Of a stretch of DNA of 64,000 bases, positions 28,362 through 36,308 are shown in pieces. The stretch's first letter is position 1, and the number at the start of each line of letters is the position of its first letter. The notes below the pieces were generated by a model. It was not told where the DNA came from. It saw only the letters and a list, made by a program, of their open reading frames with translations, and ran no database searches. The position numbers were made by a program, and so were the translations under genes. Source of the DNA: Solwaraspora sp. WMMD406 (lineage in GTDB: Bacteria; Actinomycetota; Actinomycetes; Mycobacteriales; Micromonosporaceae); NCBI RefSeq assembly GCF_029626025.1, contig NZ_JARUBF010000001.1:6232001-6296000 (forward strand), read 5' to 3'.

Positions 28362-29188
28362 CCGGTGTTCGCCGGCCCGGCGTACACGCCCTTCAGCGGT
28401 GGCACGTCGCCGTACTCCCGGCCCCGGCCGACGACGACGTGCCGTTCACCGACCGGGATCCCGTTGGTCGGGTCGAACGCCGTCCACCGGCCGGCCCACC
28501 ACTCCACCCAGGCGTGGCTCTGCCCGACGACCCGGTCGTCGATCTCCGCGTCCCGGCTGGGATGCAGGTATCCGGAGACGTAGCGGGCGGGGATGCCAAT
28601 CACCCGCAGCAGACCCACCGCCAGGTGGCTGATGTCCTGGCAGACCCCTTTGCGTTGCCGCCAGGCGTGCACCGCGTCGGTCTGTACGCCGGTCGACCCG
28701 GTCGTGTAGGCGACCTCCTCGCGGACCCGTTCGCAGATCGCCAGGGCGGCCGCGTGCGGGGTGGTGGCGTCGGCGCGGGTCGCCTCGGCCAGTTCGGTCA
28801 GTTCGTCGTCGAGCGCGGTCCGTTTGGTGGGCAGTAGGAACTCGTGCCACCGGTCGACCTGGTCCGGCTCGGCCAGCCGGTTCCAGTCCGCGCCGCCGTC
28901 GGTGTCCAGCAGGTCCCCCGGCGGCAGTGTCTCCACTGTGGACGTCGCGGTGACCTCCAACGTCTCGTGCGGGGTCTGCACGTCGAAGGCGGTGACGACG
29001 GTGCCCCAGTAGTCCTCGTACCGGTAGGTGCGGGCCGGCGGGAACACCTCGATCCGTGCCTCCAGCACCGCCTGCCGGGGTTCGTTGCGCGGCGACATCC
29101 GGGCCTCGTTGAACGACGACCCGACCTTGCCCGCGTAGCTGAACCCGGTGCGGTGTTCCACCTTGAGTCGCCAACTCCGCACACTCAT
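28325..29188 (-). CDS. Transglutaminase-like cysteine protease family protein
   Basis: A 287-residue protein with an N-terminal beta domain (about 1-120, the bacterial transglutaminase-like N region: RLKVEHRTGFSYAGKVGSSF) and a transglutaminase core. The catalytic Cys is in RKGVCQDISHL, His in GQSHAWVEWW and Asp in FDPTNG. Such proteins are cytoplasmic and are encoded with alpha-E and circularly permuted ATP-grasp proteins; comparative studies of amidoligases predict peptide synthesis and trimming for these sets. ATG 29188 overlaps the upstream stop by 4 nt (ATGA), with GGAGG 7 nt upstream. Confidence 0.9.
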   Translation of the reverse strand: MSVRSWRLKVEHRTGFSYAGKVGSSFNEARMSPRNEPRQAVLEARIEVFPPARTYRYEDYWGTVVTAFDVQTPHETLEVTATSTVETLPPGDLLDTDGGADWNRLAEPDQVDRWHEFLLPTKRTALDDELTELAEATRADATTPHAAALAICERVREEVAYTTGSTGVQTDAVHAWRQRKGVCQDISHLAVGLLRVIGIPARYVSGYLHPSRDAEIDDRVVGQSHAWVEWWAGRWTAFDPTNGIPVGERHVVVGRGREYGDVPPLKGVYAGPANTGQGVEVAITRLR

Positions 29189-30135
29189 GCCACTGCCTCC
29201 GGGAGCCAGGCGACCGCCGACGTCTGGCGGAAGTAGCGCCGGGACACCGCGTCGTTGACGTGCGAACAGGTTCGTTCCAGGCTCTGCAGTACGGCGGCCA
29301 GGTCGGCGAGCAGTTCGTCGGCGCCCCGGAACTCCAGGTTGGTCCGGGCCCGCCCGACGATGCGCTGCGCGTCGGTGACCACCCCGGTACGGCCGGTCGG
29401 TCCGCCGGCGGCCGGTTCCAGCTCGGTCAGGCAGGACTCGGCGCGGCTGAGCGCGGCGAACGCCGACCGCGGGAAGAGCCGGTCCAGCAGCAGGAACTCG
29501 GCGGCGTGCTGGTCGTCGAGCGCGCCCCGGTAGGTCCGCAGGAACGTTTCCCACGCGCCGCAGGAGCGCAACAGGGTCAACCAGGACGGGATGCTGCCGC
29601 CAGCTCGGACGTGGGTGGACAGCAGCCGGGCGGTCATGTCGACCCGTTCGATGCTGCGGCCGAGGACCAGGAACAGCCAGCCTTCGTCGCGGCTCATGGT
29701 GGCGTCGGTCAGCCCGGCCATCAGCGCGCAGCGTTCCCGTACCCAGCGGAAGAAGGCGTGCACGCCCTGCTGCTCGACGCGGCGCCGGGCGTCCGGCAGG
29801 CCGTGCCAGGTGGCGTTGAGGCATTCCCACATCTCGGAGGAGATCGTTTCCCGGGCACCACGGGCGTTCTCCCGGGCGGCGGCCAGGGAGCCGACCACCG
29901 AGCTCGGGTTGTGTTCGTCGAGGCCGAGTAGTCCGACCACTCGCGACGAGGAGCACGGCTGGTCGTCGACGGCGACGCCCATGACGCCGAGCAGTGAGCG
30001 GCAGGCGGTCTCCTCGGCGACCCACGGATCGGAGATGATCCGGTGCAGGTGGACGTCGAGGATTCGGGCGGTGTCCTCGGCCCGTTCGACGTAGCGGCCG
30101 ATCCAGTAGAGCGACTCGGCGATCCGGCTCAGCAT
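29185..30135 (-). CDS. Alpha-E domain protein (DUF403)
   Basis: A 316-residue all-helical protein with the N-terminal signature MLSRIAESLYWIGRYVERAEDTAR and DDQHAAEFLLLDRLFPRSAF later on. Alpha-E proteins have no known catalytic motif. They almost always occur beside a circularly permuted ATP-grasp and a transglutaminase, as here, which points to a shared complex or pathway. ATG 30135 has GGAGGG upstream, within the last codons of the ATP-grasp gene (7-bp overlap). The three genes form one tightly coupled operon reading 31769 to 28325. Confidence 0.9.
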   Translation of the reverse strand: MLSRIAESLYWIGRYVERAEDTARILDVHLHRIISDPWVAEETACRSLLGVMGVAVDDQPCSSSRVVGLLGLDEHNPSSVVGSLAAARENARGARETISSEMWECLNATWHGLPDARRRVEQQGVHAFFRWVRERCALMAGLTDATMSRDEGWLFLVLGRSIERVDMTARLLSTHVRAGGSIPSWLTLLRSCGAWETFLRTYRGALDDQHAAEFLLLDRLFPRSAFAALSRAESCLTELEPAAGGPTGRTGVVTDAQRIVGRARTNLEFRGADELLADLAAVLQSLERTCSHVNDAVSRRYFRQTSAVAWLPEAVA

Positions 30136-31769
30136 TCGCCGCCCTCCCCGCGTACCCGTTGCTGTTGCTGTTGTTGCTCTTGTTGCTGTTGCTGTTGTTG
30201 CTGCTGGGCGGAGGTCTCGGCGGCGCCGGCGCCGGGGCCGGGGTCCGGGCTCGGCGCGGCCGTCCCGCCCGGATCACCGCCGGGCGGGGCAAGCTCGGCC
30301 AGCACCGGCGCGTCGTCCGGGTGCGGGGTGGCCTGCGGCGACGCCAGCACCCAGGTGTCCTTGGAGCCGCCGCCCTGGCTGGAGTTGACCACCAGCGCGC
30401 CTTCCGGCAACGCCACCCGGGTCAGCCCGCCGGGCAGCACCCAGACCCGGTCGCCGTCGTTGACGGCGAACGGCCGCAGATCCACGTGCCGGGCGCGCAG
30501 CCGGTTGCCGACCAGGGTCGGCACCATCGACAGCGCCACCTCCCGCTGGGCGATCCAGCCGCGCGGGTCGGCCAGGATCGCCTCGCGCACGGTGGCCAAC
30601 TCCTCGTCGCTGGCCTGCGAGCCGATCACGATGCCGGAGCCACCGGAGCCGTCAACCGGTTTGAGCACCAGCTGGTCCAGCCGGTCCAGCACATGATCGA
30701 GCACATCCGGGCCGTCATCCAGGCGGTACGTCTCGACGTTCGGCAGGATCGGATCCTCGCCGAGGTAGTAGCGGATCAGCTCCGGCACGTACGTGTAGAG
30801 CAGCTTGTCGTCGGCGACCCCGTTGCCGACCGCGTTGGCGATCGTCACCCGGCCGGCGCGGGCCGCGTTGAGCAGCCCCGCCACCCCGATCATCGAGTTG
30901 GCCCGAAAGTGCACCGGATCCAGGAAATCGTCGTCGATCCGCCGGTAGATGACGTCCACCCGCCGCTCACCGCCGGTGGTGCGCATCGCGACCTCGTTGC
31001 CGACGCAGACCAGGTCACGTCCCTCGACGAGTTCGACGCCCATCTCCCGGGCCAGCAGCGCGTGTTCGAAGTACGCCGAGTTGTGCACCCCGGGGGTCAG
31101 CACGACGACGGTCGGATCGGTGACGCCGGCCGGGGCGGCGGCCCGCAACGCCCGCAGCAGTTGCGCCGGGTAGGACTCCACCGGCTGGATCCGGGTCGAG
31201 GCGAAAACCTCCGGCAGTACGTGCGCCATCGCCCGCCGGTTCTCCATCACGTAACTGACCCCGGACGGCACCCGTACGTTGTCCTCCAGGACCCGGAAGT
31301 CGCCCTGTTCGTCGCGGATCAGATCGACTCCGGCGACGTGGATCCGGACCCCGTTGTGCGGGGTGATGCCGACCGCCTCCCGGTGGAAGTGGGCGCTGGT
31401 CACCACCAGCCGGCGCGGCACCACGCCGTCGACGAACACCCGCGCCGGACCGTAGATGTCGGCCAGGAACGCCTCCAGCGCCCGCACCCGTTGGGCCACC
31501 CCGGCCGAGACGGTGCGCCACTGGTCGGCGGCGATGATCCGGGGCACGATGTCCAGCGGGAACGGCCGCTCGACGCCCTTGAGCGCGAAGGTGATGCCCT
31601 GGTCGAGGAAGGCGCGGGCGAGTACGTCGGCCCGCAGGCCGAGTTCGACGCTGGACAGCGGCTGCAGGGTGGCGTACAGCGCCTCGTAGGTCTGCCGGGG
31701 CATGCCCGGTTCACCGAACATCTCGTCCCAGCCGGGGCCCAGGCGATAGTCCTCGAACAGATCGGCCAT
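30129..31769 (-). CDS. Circularly permuted ATP-grasp protein with polyglutamine tail
   Basis: A 546-residue amide ligase-like protein (DUF404/DUF407). Visible are GITFALKGVERPFPLDIVPRI, HNGVRIHVAGVDLIRD, RVLEDNVRVPSGVSYV, the nucleotide-binding KPVDGSGGSGIVIG and RHVDLRPFAV. It is expected to form peptide-like amide bonds on an unknown substrate together with the alpha-E and transglutaminase partners. The core ends near residue 485. A Pro/Gly-rich linker follows, then 15 Gln with one Glu (30206-30159), then RVRGEGGEC. The polyQ is unusual for the family. Confidence 0.9.
   Translation of the reverse strand: MADLFEDYRLGPGWDEMFGEPGMPRQTYEALYATLQPLSSVELGLRADVLARAFLDQGITFALKGVERPFPLDIVPRIIAADQWRTVSAGVAQRVRALEAFLADIYGPARVFVDGVVPRRLVVTSAHFHREAVGITPHNGVRIHVAGVDLIRDEQGDFRVLEDNVRVPSGVSYVMENRRAMAHVLPEVFASTRIQPVESYPAQLLRALRAAAPAGVTDPTVVVLTPGVHNSAYFEHALLAREMGVELVEGRDLVCVGNEVAMRTTGGERRVDVIYRRIDDDFLDPVHFRANSMIGVAGLLNAARAGRVTIANAVGNGVADDKLLYTYVPELIRYYLGEDPILPNVETYRLDDGPDVLDHVLDRLDQLVLKPVDGSGGSGIVIGSQASDEELATVREAILADPRGWIAQREVALSMVPTLVGNRLRARHVDLRPFAVNDGDRVWVLPGGLTRVALPEGALVVNSSQGGGSKDTWVLASPQATPHPDDAPVLAELAPPGGDPGGTAAPSPDPGPGAGAAETSAQQQQQQQQQEQQQQQQRVRGEGGEC
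30159..30206 (-). repeat. Polyglutamine codon tract at the end of the ATP-grasp gene
   Basis: Sixteen codons: nine Gln, one Glu, six Gln. CAA and CAG are mixed, and the tract lies just before the stop. It is the least GC-rich coding stretch in this operon. Confidence 0.95.
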
Positions 31770-31962
31770 CCGCCCACCCCGCCCTTCGTCCTGCGGCTGC
31801 CGCCCACCGCTGCGCGTGTCCCGTACCCCCGTTGCATCACACCACGATGCGCCTCAGCCTGCATCTTCGCGATCCTCGACGGTACGTCAGCCTCGTTGCG
31901 TACGGGTAACGCGATCCATCGACAGCCGTCACCCCATCTGCCCCGCCCGCCAGCGCGGCGGC

Positions 31963-32029
31963 CATGATCAGTTGTCGTTCTGCCAGGCGGATGTCGGCGT
32001 GTCGCCCGGCAGAACGACAACTGGTCATG
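31963..32029. repeat. 67-bp palindromic element, copy 1
   Basis: Arms CATGATCAGTTGTCGTTCTGCC (31963-31984) and its complement at 32008-32029 pair over 22 bp with one G-T type mismatch; the 23-nt loop contains CGGCGTGTCGCCC. Copy 3 at 63125-63192, read on the opposite strand, has the same plan: identical outer CATGATCAGTTG, identical inner CGGCGTGTCGCCCGGC, and matched (compensatory) differences in the stem. No coding capacity. The remainder of the 349-bp gap (31770-32118) holds the duplicated ribosome-binding segment and presumably the ATP-grasp promoter. Confidence 0.8.
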
Positions 32030-32080
32030 AGCACCCATCGGCATCATCGGTGGAGAGTCGCGGGCGGCTCCCCCGCCCGG

Positions 32081-32115
32081 CGCGACCAGGAGGACCCGAC
32101 GCGACCAGGAGGACC
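32081..32115 (+). repeat. Duplicated ribosome-binding segment before the orphan gene
   Basis: CGCGACCAGGAGGACC occurs at 32081-32096 and again at 32100-32115 (19-bp period). Only the second AGGAGG (32107-32112) is correctly spaced (6 nt) from ATG 32119. The first may be an upstream docking site or simply a tandem duplication. Confidence 0.8.
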
Positions 32116-32118
32116 AGC

Positions 32119-32961
32119 ATGTCGGAACCCGGCGCCACCGCGCAGCCAGGCATCAGCCCAGCGGTAGACCGGACCGCTGGCACCATGTTCGCCGCCCTGT
32201 ATGGCGAGTTGACTCCGCATCCGTGGCGTGCCCCGAAACAGGACGCCGACGCGCTGTTCCACGACCGTTCGCTCGCGATGGGCTGGCTCGACGACCGGTC
32301 GACCGGCCAGCCGGGCAGCGCACCGGGGCTGTGGGCGGTCGACGACGCCGGATGGCACCACCCGGGCGGACTCGATAAGGGGCTGGTCGCCTGGTTTCAG
32401 GTCGAGGCCAGCGCGGTGGCCCACAATCGGCCGTTGCCGGTGCGGCCGTTCCTGGGGTGTGCGCGGGACACCGTCGGGCGAGCGGGCACGCTGCGGTTGT
32501 CCGCCGTTCAGGTCCTGTTGCCGGTGCACGGGCTGGATCCGTCGTCACGGCCGCCGTACGCGCCGGTGCCGGCGATCCGCACCACCCAGTGGTACGCCGA
32601 CACCGATTCGCACGCCCGCACACCGGTCCGGGTCAGCGTCGACGGCGGCCGGGACCGGTCTGTCGTGGCGGTCGCCGAGCAGCTGGTCGACCAGTTCACC
32701 AGCTGTGATCAAGAGGTGTTCGCCGATGCGACGCGCGATGTCGCCGGTGACGTCGCCGACTCGGACGCCGTACCGCCGCCACCGTTCGACGACAGCTTGT
32801 GGAACGGTCCGCCCGGGTACGCGGTGGCGCTACGCGGCACACTTGCCGAGTGGTCGTGCGACGCGGTCGGATGGCTGGCCGAGGTCGTCGCCGACCGCGC
32901 CGCCAACGTCGGCGTCCGCTCGCCGCTGCTGCTCACCGTCACACGTGCGGGAACGAAATGA
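32119..32961 (+). CDS. Orphan hypothetical protein between palindromic elements
   Basis: A 280-residue soluble protein without signal peptide, transmembrane segment or recognised motif. It has several Trp-rich spots (LTPHPWRAPK, GLWAVDDAGWHHPGG, TTQWYADTDSHAR) and the regular alternating pattern of a mixed alpha/beta fold. ATG 32119 has a near-perfect AGGAGG at 6 nt. It has no operon partner: a 67-bp palindrome lies 89 bp upstream and a 69-bp palindrome lies 12 bp downstream of its stop. Base composition is like that of its neighbours. I assign no function. Confidence 0.65.
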   Translation: MSEPGATAQPGISPAVDRTAGTMFAALYGELTPHPWRAPKQDADALFHDRSLAMGWLDDRSTGQPGSAPGLWAVDDAGWHHPGGLDKGLVAWFQVEASAVAHNRPLPVRPFLGCARDTVGRAGTLRLSAVQVLLPVHGLDPSSRPPYAPVPAIRTTQWYADTDSHARTPVRVSVDGGRDRSVVAVAEQLVDQFTSCDQEVFADATRDVAGDVADSDAVPPPPFDDSLWNGPPGYAVALRGTLAEWSCDAVGWLAEVVADRAANVGVRSPLLLTVTRAGTK

Positions 32962-32973
32962 GCCAACAGCAGG

Positions 32974-33042
32974 CAAGATCAATGTGAGCGCCATGGTTGT
33001 CAAGACCGCGATATGGCAACAATGGCGCTCACATTGATCTTG
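32974..33042. repeat. 69-bp palindromic element, copy 2
   Basis: Perfect 21-bp arms CAAGATCAATGTGAGCGCCAT (32974-32994) and its complement (33022-33042) enclose a 27-nt loop that can extend the stem through GTTGTC/GGCAAC. Length and the GATCA-containing tips match copies 1 and 3, but the stem sequence differs, so kinship is weaker. It may double as the terminator of the orphan gene. Confidence 0.75.
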
Positions 33043-33138
33043 TGGAGCCAGGTGTCAGCCCCGGCGGTAGGGCTCGACACAGCACCCGTCGGGCCGACGC
33101 GTCGGGCGGTGACGTCGATCAGGTCGATCGCGACGGAC

Positions 33139-33324
33139 TCAGATCGACCGCTGGCGACGGACCGCCGCAGCCGCTCGTCGTCGGTGTGCCCAGGCCAGCC
33201 GTTGGCATTCGTCGCCGGCACAGCCCAGGTGGCAGGGCCGACCGGCGGCGTGCTGGCGCAGCACGGTCGCGGCGGCGTCAGCGATATCCCGGTCGCTCAC
33301 CGGGCCGTCGTCCATCGCGGTCAC
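33139..33324 (-). CDS. Small Cys/His-containing protein, third gene of a coupled operon
   Basis: A 61-residue basic protein. GRPCHLGCAGDECQRLAWAHRR gives three Cys and two His in a short span that could bind a metal; the C-terminus is Arg-rich. GTG 33324 overlaps the upstream stop by GTGA. Similar small proteins accompany XRE regulators in Micromonospora-like genomes (recollection, not checked). The function is unknown. The 96 bp between it and palindrome 2 are featureless. Confidence 0.6.
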   Translation of the reverse strand: MTAMDDGPVSDRDIADAAATVLRQHAAGRPCHLGCAGDECQRLAWAHRRRAAAAVRRQRSI

Positions 33325-33611
33325 CGTGCCGCCACCGGGCACCGGGTCCAGGCGACGAACCGCTCGTACCACTCAGCGGGGTCGCGGACGCCGGCCTCCA
33401 CCGCAGCCGCCGGCATCAGCCCGGCCACGGGTACGGCGCGCGCGATCGGATCACCGGAATACGCCTCGGCCAGCTGCACCCGGGCCGGTGAACACGGCCA
33501 CGGCGTACCGCCCGGACACACCGCGCACCGCCACGACGGCCGGTGCGGCTCGTGCGCCGGCTCGATCGTTCCTCGCGGCTTGGCCAGTTCGCGCGACTCC
33601 GACGCGGTCAC
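33321..33611 (-). CDS. Small zinc-knuckle-like protein, second gene of a coupled operon
   Basis: A 96-residue protein with WRCAVCPGGTPWPCSPAR (CxxC...C, possible zinc site), then a helical half ending PAEWYERFVAWTR. This family recurs next to HTH regulators in actinomycetes and is often mislabelled as flavin reductase; it has no flavin-binding motif. GTG 33611 overlaps the preceding stop (GTGA), and its own stop overlaps the next start the same way. Context suggests a small accessory regulon under the XRE/TPR protein at 34022. Confidence 0.65.
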   Translation of the reverse strand: MTASESRELAKPRGTIEPAHEPHRPSWRCAVCPGGTPWPCSPARVQLAEAYSGDPIARAVPVAGLMPAAAVEAGVRDPAEWYERFVAWTRCPVAAR

Positions 33612-33796
33612 GGCAGCAGGTAGTGCCGGCCAGCGTTGCCGCCGCGCCGCTGCGCCCGATCCGTACGGGTCACCGGCCGGCGGTCCGGCGGTACCGGCCG
33701 CTCGGCGTACCGCCGCCGACCCGGCACCGGATAGACCACGTCGATCACCACGTCCTGGCGCTGAAACCACTTCCCGAGCACGATCCACTCCTCCAC
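33608..33796 (-). CDS. First gene of the coupled operon, start unresolved
   Basis: From GTG 33796 the product has 62 residues: VEEWIVLGKWFQRQDVVIDVVYP, then a basic Pro/Arg-rich tail. The coding character clearly continues upstream in the same frame (YALAWDQRGRAAQ, PAGFPRAREPGRRPAT) to a TAG at 34009-34007. No ATG, GTG or TTG exists in that extension; CTG 33910 would give 100 residues. Either a CTG start is used, or an upstream start was lost by mutation. The GTGA overlap with the next gene shows that the 3' end is right. Confidence 0.55.
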   Translation of the reverse strand: MEEWIVLGKWFQRQDVVIDVVYPVPGRRRYAERPVPPDRRPVTRTDRAQRRGGNAGRHYLLP

Positions 33797-34021
33797 GGTC
33801 GCGGGGCGGCGGCCCGGCTCGCGGGCACGGGGGAACCCGGCCGGACCGCCGCTTATCTGGGCGGCCCGGCCCCGCTGATCCCACGCGAGGGCATACGCGG
33901 GTACGGGCAGGACCGGGCCGTACGGGCGCTGCGCGGCCCGGCTCCCAACGGAGTCGCGGTCCGCAGCGCCCCTGACAGCAGGATGCGCACTACCCGATGT
34001 GACGGTCTACCCTCCGGTCCG

Positions 34022-35152
34022 TCACGCGGACGGTGCGGACAGAGCACGGACGCCTGCGGACGCCCGTGCCGCCAAGCGTTCATCGCCAGTCGCGTCCGCC
34101 ACCGTCGCAGCCTCCGCGTAGGCCGCCTCGGCTGCGCGCCGGTCGCCGACATGGGCATGCGCGTCGCCCAGATCGCAGAGGTGCGTGCCGGACCAGCCCG
34201 GCCGTCGCCGGTCCGGGGCCAACCCGGTAGCCAGCAACTCGACGGCCTGATCGGCGTAGCCGGCGTGACCCGCGTCAGCGAGGTGCAAGAACACGATCCC
34301 GCGTTGCACCAGGAAGAACTCGCCAGTGTGAAAGTAGTTCCACGCAGGCGTCGGACGCTCGCCTTGCCGAGCCGCGTACTCAGCGGACCGGTCCAGCGCG
34401 CCCAGCACCACGCCCGGCCGTTGCCCAGCGGCCGCCAGCCCTCGCGCCTCCTGACTGGCCGAGTAGGCCAGCTGCCCCGGGTGTACACCGGGCTGGTGCT
34501 GGGCGGCTTGCGACAGCGCGATCGTCGCCCCGATCTGTCCGGCCTGTTCGGCAGCCCAGCCACGGAAGCTGAGGATGGTGGCGGCGAGGTCGGTGTCCCC
34601 GATCTCCGCCGACCACCCCAGGCCGCACATCCACGTCTGCTCGGCACGGGCGCCGTCGCCACACGCCGCATGCAGCCAGCCGACGAATTGGGCCCACTGG
34701 GCGGCGACGTCGACCAGTGCGTGCCGGTGGGCGCCGGACGCGTCGGCCACCAGTCCGGTGATGATGTCGAGTTGCATCGCGGCGGCGGGCAGCACGGCCC
34801 CGGAACCGACCTCGTCGTCAAGTCGCCGCTGCGCCGCCAGGAGGTCGGCGAATGCCGCGATACCGCCGGCGGTGATCCGGCCGGTGCGCCGGGCGTCGTG
34901 AATCCGGGCCGCTCGGTCACCGTCGAGCACTGAGGCTGGTGTGTGGATCATCGCCGTGAGCGTGCCGCCGGTCTGAAGGGCCTCGTCGACACGGGCGAGC
35001 AGATCAGGACGGGGTCGCCGCCGACCCTGTTCGATGTCGTGCAGGTGCGACCGGCTGGAGTACACCATCCGGGCGAGGTCGCGCAGCGACAGTCCAGCTT
35101 GCTCACGCAGAGCCCGTAGGGTTGCTGGCAGGCCCGGGTCAACGACGCGCAT
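34022..35152 (-). CDS. XRE-family regulator with TPR-like sensor domain
   Basis: A 376-residue protein. The N-terminal HTH (about residues 8-65) reads LPATLRALREQAGLSLRDLARMVYSSRSHLHDIEQGRRRP. The rest is a series of helix pairs with TPR-like spacing (AAQWAQFVGWLHAAC, ATILSFRGWAAEQAG, QEARGLAAAGQRPGVVLGAL, DLGDAHAHVGDRRAAEAAYAEA), as in the large TPR-containing XRE regulators of streptomycetes and Micromonospora. ATG 35152 has GGGAGGG 5 nt upstream. It lies just upstream of the three small coupled genes on the same strand and is the probable regulator of them. Confidence 0.85.
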   Translation of the reverse strand: MRVVDPGLPATLRALREQAGLSLRDLARMVYSSRSHLHDIEQGRRRPRPDLLARVDEALQTGGTLTAMIHTPASVLDGDRAARIHDARRTGRITAGGIAAFADLLAAQRRLDDEVGSGAVLPAAAMQLDIITGLVADASGAHRHALVDVAAQWAQFVGWLHAACGDGARAEQTWMCGLGWSAEIGDTDLAATILSFRGWAAEQAGQIGATIALSQAAQHQPGVHPGQLAYSASQEARGLAAAGQRPGVVLGALDRSAEYAARQGERPTPAWNYFHTGEFFLVQRGIVFLHLADAGHAGYADQAVELLATGLAPDRRRPGWSGTHLCDLGDAHAHVGDRRAAEAAYAEAATVADATGDERLAARASAGVRALSAPSA

Positions 35153-35235
35153 ACATGCCCTCCCACGCGAGAGACGACGGTCCGTCGTCCGCATTGGCCG
35201 ACGCTCTACTGGCGACGGTACGCCACGGACGGCGT

Positions 35236-35673
35236 TCAGCGCGGCCGGTATCGCGGAGGGTTTCGGCGCGGATCGATGATCTCGTAGCGTTTTCTCGTGG
35301 GGTCGATCCCCGTGACGTGCACGAGGCGCTGCCCGTCCGCGTTGCTCAGGATGTCGATCACGCCCGGCATGGCGGCTACGAGGCTTCCGACGGCGATGGC
35401 AAGCCCATGCAGGCCAGGATGACGTTGGTTGTAGGAGATGCGGTGGATCCCTGACTTCTTGACCTCGCGACACTCGTCAGGATCGGCCATTTGTGCGGCG
35501 TCGTTGGTGACGATCGCCTCGTAGCCCGCTCTCCGCGCGTCGCGGTAGATCTTGTCGTCGGGCTTGCCGGACCACTTGATCAGGTGGACATGGTCGACGT
35601 CGTGACCCCGTAAGACGTGCTTGAGAACATCGACGACCTGACGAGGGACATCTTCGTCAAGAAGTATGTGCAT
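35236..35673 (-). CDS. PIN-like (DUF5615-type) ribonuclease toxin
   Basis: A 145-residue protein opening with MHILLDEDVPRQVVDVLK, the Asp-containing first strand of the DUF5615/Mut7-C PIN-like fold. Further acidic residues follow in KPDDKIYRDARRAG and IVTNDAAQMADPDE, where PIN nucleases bind metal. Such proteins act as RNA-cutting toxins paired with DUF433 antitoxins. ATG 35673 overlaps the antitoxin stop by one base (TAATG), so the pair is translationally coupled, antitoxin first. The C-terminus has a longer beta-rich extension than minimal members. Confidence 0.8.
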   Translation of the reverse strand: MHILLDEDVPRQVVDVLKHVLRGHDVDHVHLIKWSGKPDDKIYRDARRAGYEAIVTNDAAQMADPDECREVKKSGIHRISYNQRHPGLHGLAIAVGSLVAAMPGVIDILSNADGQRLVHVTGIDPTRKRYEIIDPRRNPPRYRPR

Positions 35674-36308
35674 TATGCCGATTTCCGCCTGGAGGTCCGT
35701 TCTACGTAGTCAGCGAACGAGGCGGCGTCGCGGGCCGCGGCTGCGGTGACGCCGGGATAGAAGTCCTTGACTTCTTCAGGCGGTACGCCGTCCCGGACGA
35801 GACCTGCGACCAACTCGTAGTTGACCCGGGTCCCGGCGACGACGGGATGACCACCGCGGACCGTCGGCCGCACGGAGATTCGCTGGCGAGGCCGGGTCAG
35901 GTTGGGGACCTCCATGTCTCCAAGCGGGAAGGACTGGAGCACGTCGCCAAGCTTGATCACGGTCAACTGCTGTCCCGGCTTGTCGACCAGGTCGATCGCC
36001 CCTTCACCGTCTTCTTGGACGAGCGCGATACTCCGTCGACCCTGCTCGACGAGCTTGTACCGCGAGAGGTGGTCGACCTCGACGATCTCGCGAAGGTTGT
36101 TCAGCGCCCGCCGGATGGTCTGGAGCGGTCGCTTCTCTCGCAGCAGGACGAAGGCGCGCAGGGCGATGATGTCGCGGAACGAATAGAGGATGGGTCGCTC
36201 GGCCGACACCTCGGGGACCAGGATCTGGTCTTGCCCTCGTCGCCAGTAAGACAGCTGTCCGACCGTGGCGCCGGACAGCGCGGAAGCCATGCGCGGTTCG
36301 TACGCCAT
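35673..36308 (-). CDS. DUF433 antitoxin with N-terminal MerR-like HTH
   Basis: A 211-residue protein with two parts. The N-terminal MerR-like DNA-binding region (about 10-85) includes ATVGQLSYWRRG and FRDIIALRAFVLLREK. The C-terminal DUF433 domain (about 135-200) includes VRPTVRGGHPVVAGTRVNYELVAGLVRDG, followed by VTAAAARDAASFADYV. This layout resembles VapB45-type antitoxins. It should neutralise the downstream PIN-like toxin and repress the operon. ATG 36308 is favoured over ATG 36314 because a CATTCT hexamer (36321-36316) ends 7 nt before it; TGATGTG direct repeats flank that hexamer. Confidence 0.8.
   Translation of the reverse strand: MAYEPRMASALSGATVGQLSYWRRGQDQILVPEVSAERPILYSFRDIIALRAFVLLREKRPLQTIRRALNNLREIVEVDHLSRYKLVEQGRRSIALVQEDGEGAIDLVDKPGQQLTVIKLGDVLQSFPLGDMEVPNLTRPRQRISVRPTVRGGHPVVAGTRVNYELVAGLVRDGVPPEEVKDFYPGVTAAAARDAASFADYVERTSRRKSA

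Noticed and set aside
31963-32029. Phage or plasmid attachment site
   Set aside because: The palindrome has no adjacent integrase or tRNA gene, and a related copy occurs elsewhere in the window, so a dispersed repeat is the better reading.
33000-33221. Minus-strand frame of 73 codons overlapping palindrome 2
   Set aside because: It crosses the palindrome and the start of the small coupled gene in another frame, with no ribosome-binding site or homology.
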